64,000 nt of DNA, taken from the NCBI RefSeq assembly GCF_002556545.1, contig NZ_CP022685.1, positions 3,884,001 to 3,948,000 of the forward strand, in the 5' to 3' direction. The stretch comes from Streptomyces formicae (GTDB lineage Bacteria > Actinomycetota > Actinomycetes > Streptomycetales > Streptomycetaceae). Under the pieces are notes generated by a model. It had not been told where the DNA came from. It did not search any database and worked only from the letters and a program-made list of their open reading frames with translations. Position numbers and translations under genes: made by a program. Within the stretch, counting starts at the first letter, position 1, and each line of letters opens with the position of its first letter. This document shows, in pieces, positions 1-7,713 of this stretch.

Positions 1-357
<357 letters not shown>

Positions 358-420
358 TCACAAGTCGATGCAGCGGAGATCACGTGAAAGTCACAGTCTT
401 GACGCCCCGTCAGCTGAGGC

Positions 421-1740
421 TCAGTCGGACACCGTTCTCTGTGCGGGTGCGAACTCCACGGGCAGCGTCCGCAGTCCCCGCATGATCAGCCCGCCACGCC
501 ACCGCAAATCGGCAGGATCCACCGCGAGTTGCAGGTCGGGAAGGCGTCGCAGGAGCGTCGCGAGGGCGGTCTGCCCCTCCAGACGGGCGAGCGGGGCGCC
601 CAGGCAGTAGTGGATTCCGTGCCCGTATCCGAGGTGCTGGTTGTCACGCCGGGACAGGTCCAGGGTGTCGGGCTCGGCGAACCGCGCGGGGTCGCGGTCG
701 GCGGCCGCGAGCACCACGAGGACGGGGTCGCCCGCGGCGATGTCCTGCCCGCCGACGGTCAGCGCCTCGGTGGCGAACCGCCACGTGGCGAGCTCGACGG
801 GCCCGTCGAAGCGCAGCAGTTCCTCGACGCCGGTCTCCAGGAGGTCGGTGTCTCCCTCTTCCAGCGCGCGCTGGAGCCGCTCGCGCTGCTCGGGGTGGGT
901 GAGCAGCGCGTACATGCCGTTGCCGATGAGGTTGACCGTCGTCTCGAACCCGGCGAAGAGCAGGATGAAGGCCATCGCGGCGGCCTCGTTCTCCGTGAGG
1001 TGCTCGCCGTGGTCGGAGGCGCGGATGAGGCCGGAGATGAGGTCGTCGCCCGGGTCGAGCCGCTTCCTGTGGATCAGCTCGGCGAGGTAGCCGCGCATCT
1101 TCTTCACGGACCGGGCGACACCGCCCCTCGGCCCGCCGCCGTGCCGGATCATCATGCCCGCCCAGTCGCGGAAGTCGTCCTGGTCCTCGCGCGGGACGCC
1201 GAGCAGGTCGCAGATGGCGTAGATGGGGAGCGGGAAGGCGAACTCGTGGATGAGGTCGGCTTCGCCCTTCTCCGCGAAGGCGTCGATGAACGCGTCCGTC
1301 AGCTCCTGCACGCGCGGTGCGAACTCGGCGACGCGGCGCGGCGTGAACGCCTTCGACACGAGCCGCCGCAGCCGGGTGTGGTCCGGCGGGTCGATGTTCA
1401 GCAGATGCGTCATGAGGTTGGCGCCGCGCTCGCCCGGGATCCCCGTCTTGCTCTTCGCGTGCGCGGGCTCGTCGTGGTGCGCCGGGTTCTTGCTGAGCCG
1501 CTGGTCGGCGAGGGCCTGCTTGGCGTCCGCGTACCGGGTGACCAGCCAGGCGTCCACCCCGCTGGGGAGCGTGGTGCGGTGCACGGGCGAGTTCTCGCGC
1601 AGCCAGGCGTACGCGGGGTAGGGGTCGGTGGCGAACTCCCAGGTGAAGAGTTCTGGCCCCTGGGCCTCGGACGGGGTCTGCTGGTCGTCCGTCGGCGCGG
1701 ACGGGGGCGGGAACGCGGACGGGGCGGGCTTTTCGGTCAC
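421..1740 (-). CDS. cytochrome P450
   Basis: Soluble bacterial P450 monooxygenase of 439 aa, the usual length. The I-helix oxygen-binding motif AGFETT is at residues 263-268, the ExxR salt-bridge motif EELLR at 306-310, and the heme loop GYGHGIHYCLG at 371-381 with Cys379 as heme ligand. About 30 Pro/Ala-rich residues precede the fold. The GTG start overlaps the stop of the upstream STAND-like gene by four bases (GTGA), so the two are probably translationally coupled. No ferredoxin or reductase gene is adjacent, so the electron donor must be elsewhere. The substrate is unknown. No conservon (cvnA-D) genes precede it, so it is not a CvnE-type P450. Confidence 0.93.
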   Translation of the reverse strand: MTEKPAPSAFPPPSAPTDDQQTPSEAQGPELFTWEFATDPYPAYAWLRENSPVHRTTLPSGVDAWLVTRYADAKQALADQRLSKNPAHHDEPAHAKSKTGIPGERGANLMTHLLNIDPPDHTRLRRLVSKAFTPRRVAEFAPRVQELTDAFIDAFAEKGEADLIHEFAFPLPIYAICDLLGVPREDQDDFRDWAGMMIRHGGGPRGGVARSVKKMRGYLAELIHRKRLDPGDDLISGLIRASDHGEHLTENEAAAMAFILLFAGFETTVNLIGNGMYALLTHPEQRERLQRALEEGDTDLLETGVEELLRFDGPVELATWRFATEALTVGGQDIAAGDPVLVVLAAADRDPARFAEPDTLDLSRRDNQHLGYGHGIHYCLGAPLARLEGQTALATLLRRLPDLQLAVDPADLRWRGGLIMRGLRTLPVEFAPAQRTVSD

Positions 1741-3560
1741 TCCTTGACGGTATCCGGACCCATGCGGGGTCCCGACCGCAGGTGAGCGAGGGTCGCGGCG
1801 GCCTTCTTGTCGCCCTGCGCGGTGGCCCGCGCGAGCCAGCGCTCCGCGCGGTCGAAGTGCAGCCGGGCCAGGGCGCTCGCCGCCCAGCGGTTGCCGTCGG
1901 CCGCGGCCATCTCCAGGTACCGGGTGGCTTCCGTGTACTCGCCGAGCTCCACGAGGTCCTGCCCGACGGTCAGCGCGTTGCTCCGGTCGAGCTCCACCAC
2001 CTTGCCGTACCAGCGCTTGGCGTCCGTCATGTCCCCCGCGCGGCCCGCGAACTCCCCGAGGATCCGCATCACGTCGACGTCACCCGCCTCCGCACGCGCC
2101 CGCAGGTCGGCCCTGGCCGCCGCGAGCAGCGCGTCGTGCTCCGCAGGCCGGTGCTTGCGCGCGCCGTCGAGCATGCCCCACCAGACGTACTGGTCGGCCG
2201 CCGGGAAGTCCGGCACGCGCAGAGCGTCCGCGACCAGCGTGCCGCACGCCCGCCACGTCTCCTCTTCCTCTCCCGGTACGAGGAGTCCGGCGACACCGGT
2301 CCGGAGCGAGGCGGCCCACGCCAGCGCTTCCACGTACGCCTCCTCCGTCCCCGCCTCGGGATGCTCCTCGTACTCGTTCGCCACCGCTACGAGCGCCTCC
2401 AGCGGCAGCGCCTCGGTGATCCCGTGCCGGGCGAAGTCGATCGCGGCGCGCACCAGGAGGTAGCCGAGCCGCCGTCCTCCCGCGCGCTGCGCCCTGCGCC
2501 ACTCCTCCCACAGGTCGGGGCCGAGCGCGAGGAACTGCGTGATGCCCAGGAAACCGCGCCACCGCACCGCGTCAGCGAGGCGTGGGTCGTCCACCGTCGC
2601 GAGGCGCGCCAGCTCCGCCTCGCTCCACTCGGTGGGGACCTCGAAGGTCTGGGCGACGCTCAGGGCGCGGGCGGCAGGGTGGCGGCCGAAGCGGTGTCTG
2701 TCGTACGCCTCGTCCCGCATCGTCGCAAGGACCAGGACGCGGTCATGGGTGAGTTGGGCGAGGACACCTGGAGTGCTCGGTTCCGCGAGGTGGTCCTCGA
2801 GGTCGTCGAGCCACACCACGTGGGTGCCCTCGGAGTCCCGGCCCCGGAGCTGGTCCGGCAGGTCCCGCAGGTCCGTTCCGCCGCCCGCGACGAAGACCCG
2901 GGAGTCCTCCGCCACGCTCGCCCGCAGGGCCGCCCATGCCGTCGAGGTCTTTCCGGACAGGGGCCCGCCCGTGACGACGACGAGGCCGCCGTAGTGCGCG
3001 GCCTGCCGCAGGAGGACGGACAGCTCGTCGTCACCGTCCCTGGCTACGTAGGGAGGCAGGGCCGTCTGGCCGACGGTCCTGCGGGTGGGGCGCACGCCGA
3101 GGCCGAGGCGGCGCAGCCCGCCGACGAGGGGCCAGCCGTCGGACGCCGCCGGGGACGCGGCCTCCTGGTGGATCGTGACGGAGCCGATGGACCCCGCCAT
3201 CACGGCGTTGGCGACGGTGCCACCGGAGATGGCGTTGGCGGCCGGGGCGGGGCGGTCGGCGGACTCCGGAAGGTCCAACTTGGGCAGCAGTTCGCGGAGT
3301 TCGCCCGCCAGGTCGGGAAGCTCGGCGAACATGGGGCTCAGCCGACGGTTCCAGGCGGAGTGGATCTGGGCGGCGGTCAGCTCCCCCGATGCCATCAGGC
3401 GTCGGTCCCTGGCCAGCCGCCTGGCGTAGCCCCCACGCACCCCCGCCCGCGCGAAGCAGTCCCGGAAGCGGAGCTCCATGAGGTCCCAGTCCCGTGACCG
3501 CATGGCCGACACGAGCGCCTCCGCCACCGAAGCCGCAAGATCCTCCAACTCCCGCTCCAC
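1737..3560 (-). CDS. STAND-like P-loop NTPase with C-terminal TPR/Sel1-type repeats
   Basis: 607 aa, GTG start. Residues 1-95 are helical and charged. Residues 111-131 carry a Gly-rich segment (SGGTVANAV then AGSIGSVTIHQ) of a kind I associate with actinobacterial STAND/effector proteins. A Walker A motif GGPLSGKT lies at 198-205, and a Walker B-like stretch VVWLDDLED starts at 248. Helical C-terminal repeats run from about 480 to 595 (AKRWYGKVVELD, AERWLARATAQGDKKAAATLA), like TPR or Sel1 repeats. This layout suggests a signalling ATPase that switches on ligand binding (inference). It overlaps the P450 start by four bases, which suggests that it governs or partners the P450. No catalytic effector domain was recognised at the N-terminus. 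Confidence 0.75.
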   Translation of the reverse strand: MERELEDLAASVAEALVSAMRSRDWDLMELRFRDCFARAGVRGGYARRLARDRRLMASGELTAAQIHSAWNRRLSPMFAELPDLAGELRELLPKLDLPESADRPAPAANAISGGTVANAVMAGSIGSVTIHQEAASPAASDGWPLVGGLRRLGLGVRPTRRTVGQTALPPYVARDGDDELSVLLRQAAHYGGLVVVTGGPLSGKTSTAWAALRASVAEDSRVFVAGGGTDLRDLPDQLRGRDSEGTHVVWLDDLEDHLAEPSTPGVLAQLTHDRVLVLATMRDEAYDRHRFGRHPAARALSVAQTFEVPTEWSEAELARLATVDDPRLADAVRWRGFLGITQFLALGPDLWEEWRRAQRAGGRRLGYLLVRAAIDFARHGITEALPLEALVAVANEYEEHPEAGTEEAYVEALAWAASLRTGVAGLLVPGEEEETWRACGTLVADALRVPDFPAADQYVWWGMLDGARKHRPAEHDALLAAARADLRARAEAGDVDVMRILGEFAGRAGDMTDAKRWYGKVVELDRSNALTVGQDLVELGEYTEATRYLEMAAADGNRWAASALARLHFDRAERWLARATAQGDKKAAATLAHLRSGPRMGPDTVKE

Positions 3561-3601
3561 ACAAGCCCCCTGGGATCACGCCGCTGTGAGGAGCAACGGT
3601 A

Positions 3602-4621
3602 CTAAGCCCCCGCCCCCTCGACCGCCCGCACCGCGTCCCGGTACGCCCGCGCGGCCACGCGGAGCGCCGCCTCCGGATCCACGCCCGCCGCCTCCGCCCG
3701 CAGCGCCAGCGCGAGCAGCTCGTAGCCGACGCCCTCCCCCTTCGGCACCGGCACCTCAAGTCCCGCCGTCCGCACCCGGGATGCCAGCTTCGCCGCGAAC
3801 GCGAGGCCCGGCTGGCCCAGCGGGATGCCCTCCGTCACCGACGTGCGCTGCTTCTCCACCGCCTTCATACGGAGCCAGTGCGCCTTCACGTCCTCGGGGG
3901 TCTCGGCCGAGTCGTCGCCGAAGACGTGCGGGTGGCGGTGGATGAGCTTGTCGACGATGCCGCCCGCGACGTCGTCGATGGAGAAGGGCTCGTCGTCCTC
4001 GTCGGGACCGCCCTCCTCGGCGATGCGCGCGTGGAAGACGACCTGGAGCAGGACGTCGCCGAGCTCCTCGCGCAGTTCGCCCCGCTCGCCCTCCTCGATC
4101 GCCTCGACCAGTTCGTACGCCTCCTCGATCGCGTACTTCGCCAGGCCCTTGTGGGTCTGCTGCGAGGACCAGGGGCATTCCTCGCGGATCCGGTCCATCA
4201 CCTGGACCAGGTCGAGCAGGCGGGCGCCCGGCAGGTCGTACGAGGCGGGGAGCAGCTCCAGGTCGGGCATGGCGACGCGGCCCGAACCCGCAAGGCGGGC
4301 CAGTCCATCGGTGAGGGGACTCTCGCCGTCGGCGGTGGCGATCACGAGCACCGTGCGCCCGCCCGCGCAGGCGTCGACCAGCTCCTGCGCGGTGGGCGCC
4401 GCCTGCTCGACCCGCACGCCCGCCTCCCGCAGATACGGCAGCTGCGGGTGTCCGGCGTCGGCGCACAGCACGTCGTCGGCGCCGTGCAGCGCCTGCCAGG
4501 CGGGCCAGGAAAGCAGGCCCGGGGCGACGCGGTGGCTGGTGGTCAGCAGGATGACGCGGCCGGCCGACTCGTCGGAGGGGCCTGACGCGTCGGCCGGGGG
4601 TGTGGTCTCGGTGGCGTTCAC
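3602..4621 (-). CDS. mazG: MazG nucleoside triphosphate pyrophosphohydrolase
   Basis: Hydrolyses (d)NTPs to the monophosphate and pyrophosphate, cleaning damaged nucleotides from the pool. 339 aa with GTG start. The C-terminal MazG domain begins near residue 145 (VMDRIREECPW). Metal-binding acidic motifs are present: IEEAYELVEAIEEGE and EELGDVLLQVVFHARIAEE. A further part with HRHPHVFGD follows. The N-terminal 130 residues resemble the degenerate methylase-like region that precedes MazG in many actinobacteria; I see no complete SAM site there. It stands 41 bp downstream of the STAND-like gene and is transcribed leftward with its neighbours. Confidence 0.92.
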   Translation of the reverse strand: MNATETTPPADASGPSDESAGRVILLTTSHRVAPGLLSWPAWQALHGADDVLCADAGHPQLPYLREAGVRVEQAAPTAQELVDACAGGRTVLVIATADGESPLTDGLARLAGSGRVAMPDLELLPASYDLPGARLLDLVQVMDRIREECPWSSQQTHKGLAKYAIEEAYELVEAIEEGERGELREELGDVLLQVVFHARIAEEGGPDEDDEPFSIDDVAGGIVDKLIHRHPHVFGDDSAETPEDVKAHWLRMKAVEKQRTSVTEGIPLGQPGLAFAAKLASRVRTAGLEVPVPKGEGVGYELLALALRAEAAGVDPEAALRVAARAYRDAVRAVEGAGA

Positions 4622-4670
4622 CTGTCGAACGTAACCCAGCCCGCTGACAGAACAGCCAGGGCGGACAAGC

Positions 4671-4693
4671 GCGGGCGGGGCCGCCCGGCCCGC
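4671..4693 (-). terminator. GC-rich hairpin between the SurA-like gene and mazG
   Basis: A dense inverted repeat: GGGCGG-GG-CCGCCC at 4673-4686, or alternatively GCGGGC/GCCCGC at 4671-4676 and 4688-4693. It lies immediately 3' of the lipoprotein stop codon. There is no T-run, as is usual for Streptomyces terminators, so the call rests on position and symmetry only. Confidence 0.35.
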
Positions 4694-5361
4694 TACGCCT
4701 GCTGGTCAGGCGCCGGGGCCGCCGCGTCCGTGACCTCGCGCACCCACGGCGTCTTGGCGTCGGCCCGCTTGTTCTTGTCGACGTCCCAGGTGCCGTAGCG
4801 CGGGTTCAGGTCGATGTCGAGCTTCTTGGAGGCGGCCGAGAGCGCCTTCCAGAAGAGGGCCTGGCCCTCGGGAGCGTTCATGTCGGCGCCGAGCTTCTTG
4901 GCGAGCTTCTGGGCCTCGATCTCCGTGCGGAAGCTGTCGTCGAGGCGCGCGGGGGCGACGCCGTACTGCTGGAGCCAGCCCTGTTCGAGGGCCTTGCGGC
5001 CGCCCGCCTGCTGTTCCAGACCGGCCCGCATGGTCTGGATGTCGCGGCGCGTGACGCTCACCCCCGCGTCGGTGGCCGCGCGGTGCAGGACCTTGTCGAG
5101 GACCATCGTGTGCAGCGTGCTGCGGGTGAGGCCGCCGGACTTGGCGATGGCCTGGGTGTACTGGGCGTCGTCCGGAATGGCGGCCCGCTGCGCGTCGCGC
5201 ACCTCGCTCACCCGGCTCTCCAGCTGCGCCACCGTGATGCGGTCGCCGCCGACGACGGCCGCGGCGCCGGGGTGCGCCTCGCCTCCGCAGGCGGTGAGGA
5301 GGGGGGCCGCGGCGATCGCGGCCGCGGAGAGGATGAGCGCTGTGCGACGACGGCGGTGCAA
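4693..5361 (-). CDS. SurA N-terminal-domain lipoprotein (putative extracytoplasmic chaperone)
   Basis: 222 aa if translation begins at the TTG at 5359-5361, which has GGGAGG five bases upstream and places the signal peptide at the N-terminus (HRRRRTALILSAAAIAAAP). An upstream in-frame start would put 43 odd residues before the signal peptide, so it was rejected. The lipobox LTAC is followed by GGEA. The rest (IPDDAQYTQAIAKSGGLTR, VLHRAATDAGVSVTRRDIQ) resembles the helical N-terminal domain of SurA/PrsA foldases. No parvulin-type isomerase domain is visible. It is likely anchored outside the membrane and assists folding of secreted proteins (inference). Confidence 0.8.
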   Translation of the reverse strand: MHRRRRTALILSAAAIAAAPLLTACGGEAHPGAAAVVGGDRITVAQLESRVSEVRDAQRAAIPDDAQYTQAIAKSGGLTRSTLHTMVLDKVLHRAATDAGVSVTRRDIQTMRAGLEQQAGGRKALEQGWLQQYGVAPARLDDSFRTEIEAQKLAKKLGADMNAPEGQALFWKALSAASKKLDIDLNPRYGTWDVDKNKRADAKTPWVREVTDAAAPAPDQQA

Positions 5362-5512
5362 GTGAGCCTCCCGTTGGAGATTGTGCGGCGGTGCACAAGG
5401 TCTTGCGGTGATCGATGGTAGGCAGTGGCCGTCTTCTCGGCCAGCCATTCGACACCTATTCGACCAACGATTTCCCGGGAGTTGGGGCACCCTCCACCCC
5501 GCCGTACGAGCG

Positions 5513-7057
5513 TCAGCCGCGCACTTGTCCGAGCCATTGCAGGGTGCGCCGGATCTCCGCGGGGAAGGGGTGCCCGGGGCCGTGCAGCAGCTCCGCGTCG
5601 TGCAGCAGGCGCGCGAGGGTGTCGTGGGCGGCGGGGCGGTCGCCGAGGGCGAGGAGCAGATGGCCGACGCGGCGGCGGATCTCCAGGGCCTGGCGGCGGT
5701 CGTCCGTCGCGTAGTGGTTCTCGTAATAGGGGAGCAGCGCGCGGTACTCGGCGAGCGCCGCGGCGGGTTCGCCGAGCTGCTCCAGGCACTGCGCCGCCTC
5801 GTACCTGAACTGGAGGGAGTGCGGGTCGGCCTGTCCGGACTCGGCGGCCCGCTCGTCGGCGAGGCGCCGCAGCTCGGGCAGGGCGCGGCGGTACTGGCCG
5901 TCGTCCATGAGGGTGGCGGCGTACTGCTTGCGCAGGGTGCGGACGACGGGTGAGTGCTCGCCGTGCTTGGCGGCGGCGGCCGGGAGGATCGCGCCGAGGA
6001 TGTCCACGGCCTGGGTGATGCGGCCCTCGCCGAGGAGGCGCTTGACGTCGTCGACGGCCTGGGCGACGTCCTGCCGGGGCGGTGAACCGGGCGGCTGCGG
6101 CGGCATGTCGGGGGCGGACGCGGGCGTCGCGGCGCGGTCCGGCCACGGCGCGTGCGGGCGCAGGAAGGGGCGGGTCGGGTCGAGGGGGCGGCCGGAGGGG
6201 GTGCCGCGCGCGGGCAGCAGCGGGGCCAGTTCCTCGTAGACCTCCTGGGCGCTGGAGTGGCGGTGCTGCGGGTCCTTGGCGAGCAGCCGCAGGACGAGGG
6301 ACTCCAGGGCTTCGGGGACCTCGGGGCGCAGGCGGCGCACCGGCAGCGGCGGCTCGTAGAGGTGGCGGTGCAGGACGCCGAGCGCGGTGGATCCGGTGAA
6401 CGGCACGTCGCCGCTGAGGAGTTCGTGCATCAGCACGCCGAGGGCGTAGAGGTCGGTGTAGGGGCCGACCGCGCCGCCCATCGCCTGTTCGGGCGCCATG
6501 TACGCGGGGCTGCCGATCGGCGAACCGGTGTGGGTGAGGCGGGTGGTGTCGGTGTCCATCACCGAGGCGATGCCCAGGTCGAGGACGGAGAGCGTGCCGT
6601 CCTGCTTGACCATGACGTTCCGCGGCTTGAGGTCGCGGTGCACGATCGGCACGGCGTGCACCGCGGAGAGCACGGCGCACAGCTGGGCGGCGACCGCGAC
6701 GGCCCACTGCCACGGGTAGGGGTCGTGCTCGGCGAGGTGGTCGCCGAGGTCCGCGCCGTCGACGTACTGCATGACGAGGTAGAGGTCCTCGGCCTCGCTG
6801 CCCGCGTCGTGCACGGTGACGAGCCCGGGATGGTCGACCTGCGCGGTGACCCGGCACTCGCGCACGAAGCGGCGGCGCAGCTCCTCGGCCTCGGCGCCCG
6901 CGACCCGGTCGGGGCGGAGCAGCTTCACCGCGACGCGGCGGTCGAGGCGCTGGTCGTACGCCGTCCAGACCTGGCCCATGCCGCCCTGGCCGATGAGCGT
7001 GGAGAGTTCGTAGCGCCCCGCGACCACGCGGCCGCCGGTCCCCGTGCCGGGTACCAC
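5513..7057 (-). CDS. serine/threonine protein kinase with C-terminal TPR-like region
   Basis: Hanks-type kinase, 514 aa from the GTG at 7055-7057. The kinase fold starts at residue 15 (GRYELSTLIGQGGMG). VAVK supplies Lys45, HRDLKPRN gives catalytic Asp142, the metal loop reads DLG (160-162) instead of DFG, and GSPAYMAPEQ follows. From about residue 345, helical repeats (ITQAVDILGAIL, YRRALPELRRLADERA, PAAALAEYRALLPYYE, PAAHDTLARLLHDAE) look like TPR repeats. There is no membrane segment and no PASTA domain, so it is a cytosolic kinase whose TPR tail may bind partners. Its start lies 2 bp after the stop of the small membrane gene at 7060, so the two form an operon. An upstream extension exists in frame but overlaps that gene completely. 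Confidence 0.93.
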   Translation of the reverse strand: MVPGTGTGGRVVAGRYELSTLIGQGGMGQVWTAYDQRLDRRVAVKLLRPDRVAGAEAEELRRRFVRECRVTAQVDHPGLVTVHDAGSEAEDLYLVMQYVDGADLGDHLAEHDPYPWQWAVAVAAQLCAVLSAVHAVPIVHRDLKPRNVMVKQDGTLSVLDLGIASVMDTDTTRLTHTGSPIGSPAYMAPEQAMGGAVGPYTDLYALGVLMHELLSGDVPFTGSTALGVLHRHLYEPPLPVRRLRPEVPEALESLVLRLLAKDPQHRHSSAQEVYEELAPLLPARGTPSGRPLDPTRPFLRPHAPWPDRAATPASAPDMPPQPPGSPPRQDVAQAVDDVKRLLGEGRITQAVDILGAILPAAAAKHGEHSPVVRTLRKQYAATLMDDGQYRRALPELRRLADERAAESGQADPHSLQFRYEAAQCLEQLGEPAAALAEYRALLPYYENHYATDDRRQALEIRRRVGHLLLALGDRPAAHDTLARLLHDAELLHGPGHPFPAEIRRTLQWLGQVRG

Positions 7058-7059
7058 GG

Positions 7060-7575
7060 TCAGCTGCCGCCTTCCTGCTTGCGCAGGTAGTCGCTGAGCT
7101 CGTCGAGCTCGGCGCGGACCTGGTGGATGCGGGCGGGGTCGGGCCCTTGCACCGGAGCCTGCTGGTACGGCGGCGGGTAGCCGTAGCCGGGCTGCGCCTG
7201 CGGCGGTACGTAGCCGGTGGGCGGCTGCTGCTGGTACCGGCCGAAGTGACGGATGTCCGCGTACAGGTAATAGGCGACTGCGGCCAGCATCGTGCAGAGA
7301 AGGATCACCATGCCCGTGTTGCCGGGACCCTCGAAGTCCTCCACGCCCTCGTCGACCCCGATGAGGGCCAGCGCCAGGACGTCGAGCGCGACCACGAGCG
7401 CGAAGAGGACCCAGTCGTACGCCTTGCGGGTCACCAGGGCGAGGCGGAGCAGCGTGGTCCACGCGAGCATGCCGCACGACACGACCGCGAGGGCCACGAA
7501 CAACACGCGCAGCGCCACGGGCGAGCTGCCCGAGGGGGGCGGCGGTTGCGGCGGCGCGTAGCCGTGGCCGTGCAT
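7060..7575 (-). CDS. small membrane protein with Gln/Pro/Tyr-rich tail
   Basis: 171 aa. A short Pro-rich N-terminus is followed by three membrane segments: about 23-42 (VLFVALAVVSCGMLAWTTLL), about 55-72 (VLFALVVALDVLALALIG) and about 88-107 (MVILLCTMLAAVAYYLYA). The cytoplasmic tail is rich in Gln, Pro and Tyr (YQQQPPTGY, YGYPPPYQQAP) and ends in a short helical stretch VRAELDELSDYLRKQ. It is transcribed directly ahead of the kinase gene with only 2 bp between them, so it may be the kinase's membrane partner or substrate (inference). No named family was recognised. Confidence 0.85.
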   Translation of the reverse strand: MHGHGYAPPQPPPPSGSSPVALRVLFVALAVVSCGMLAWTTLLRLALVTRKAYDWVLFALVVALDVLALALIGVDEGVEDFEGPGNTGMVILLCTMLAAVAYYLYADIRHFGRYQQQPPTGYVPPQAQPGYGYPPPYQQAPVQGPDPARIHQVRAELDELSDYLRKQEGGS

Positions 7576-7713
7576 GGCTGCTCCTGGTACGTGAAGAACG
7601 GGGTGCGGATTCGAGCGTATAGGCCGACCGGGGGAAGTGGTCCCGGGTTGTACCGAACCGTTGTCGTACTGGTCACGCGCGCGCGGCGGGTCCCGGTCGC
7701 GGCACCGCTCGCG

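Noticed and set aside
421..1740. P450 as part of a conservon or an antibiotic cluster
   Set aside because: The upstream gene is a STAND-like ATPase, not cvnA-D, and no polyketide, peptide or terpene synthase is in the window.
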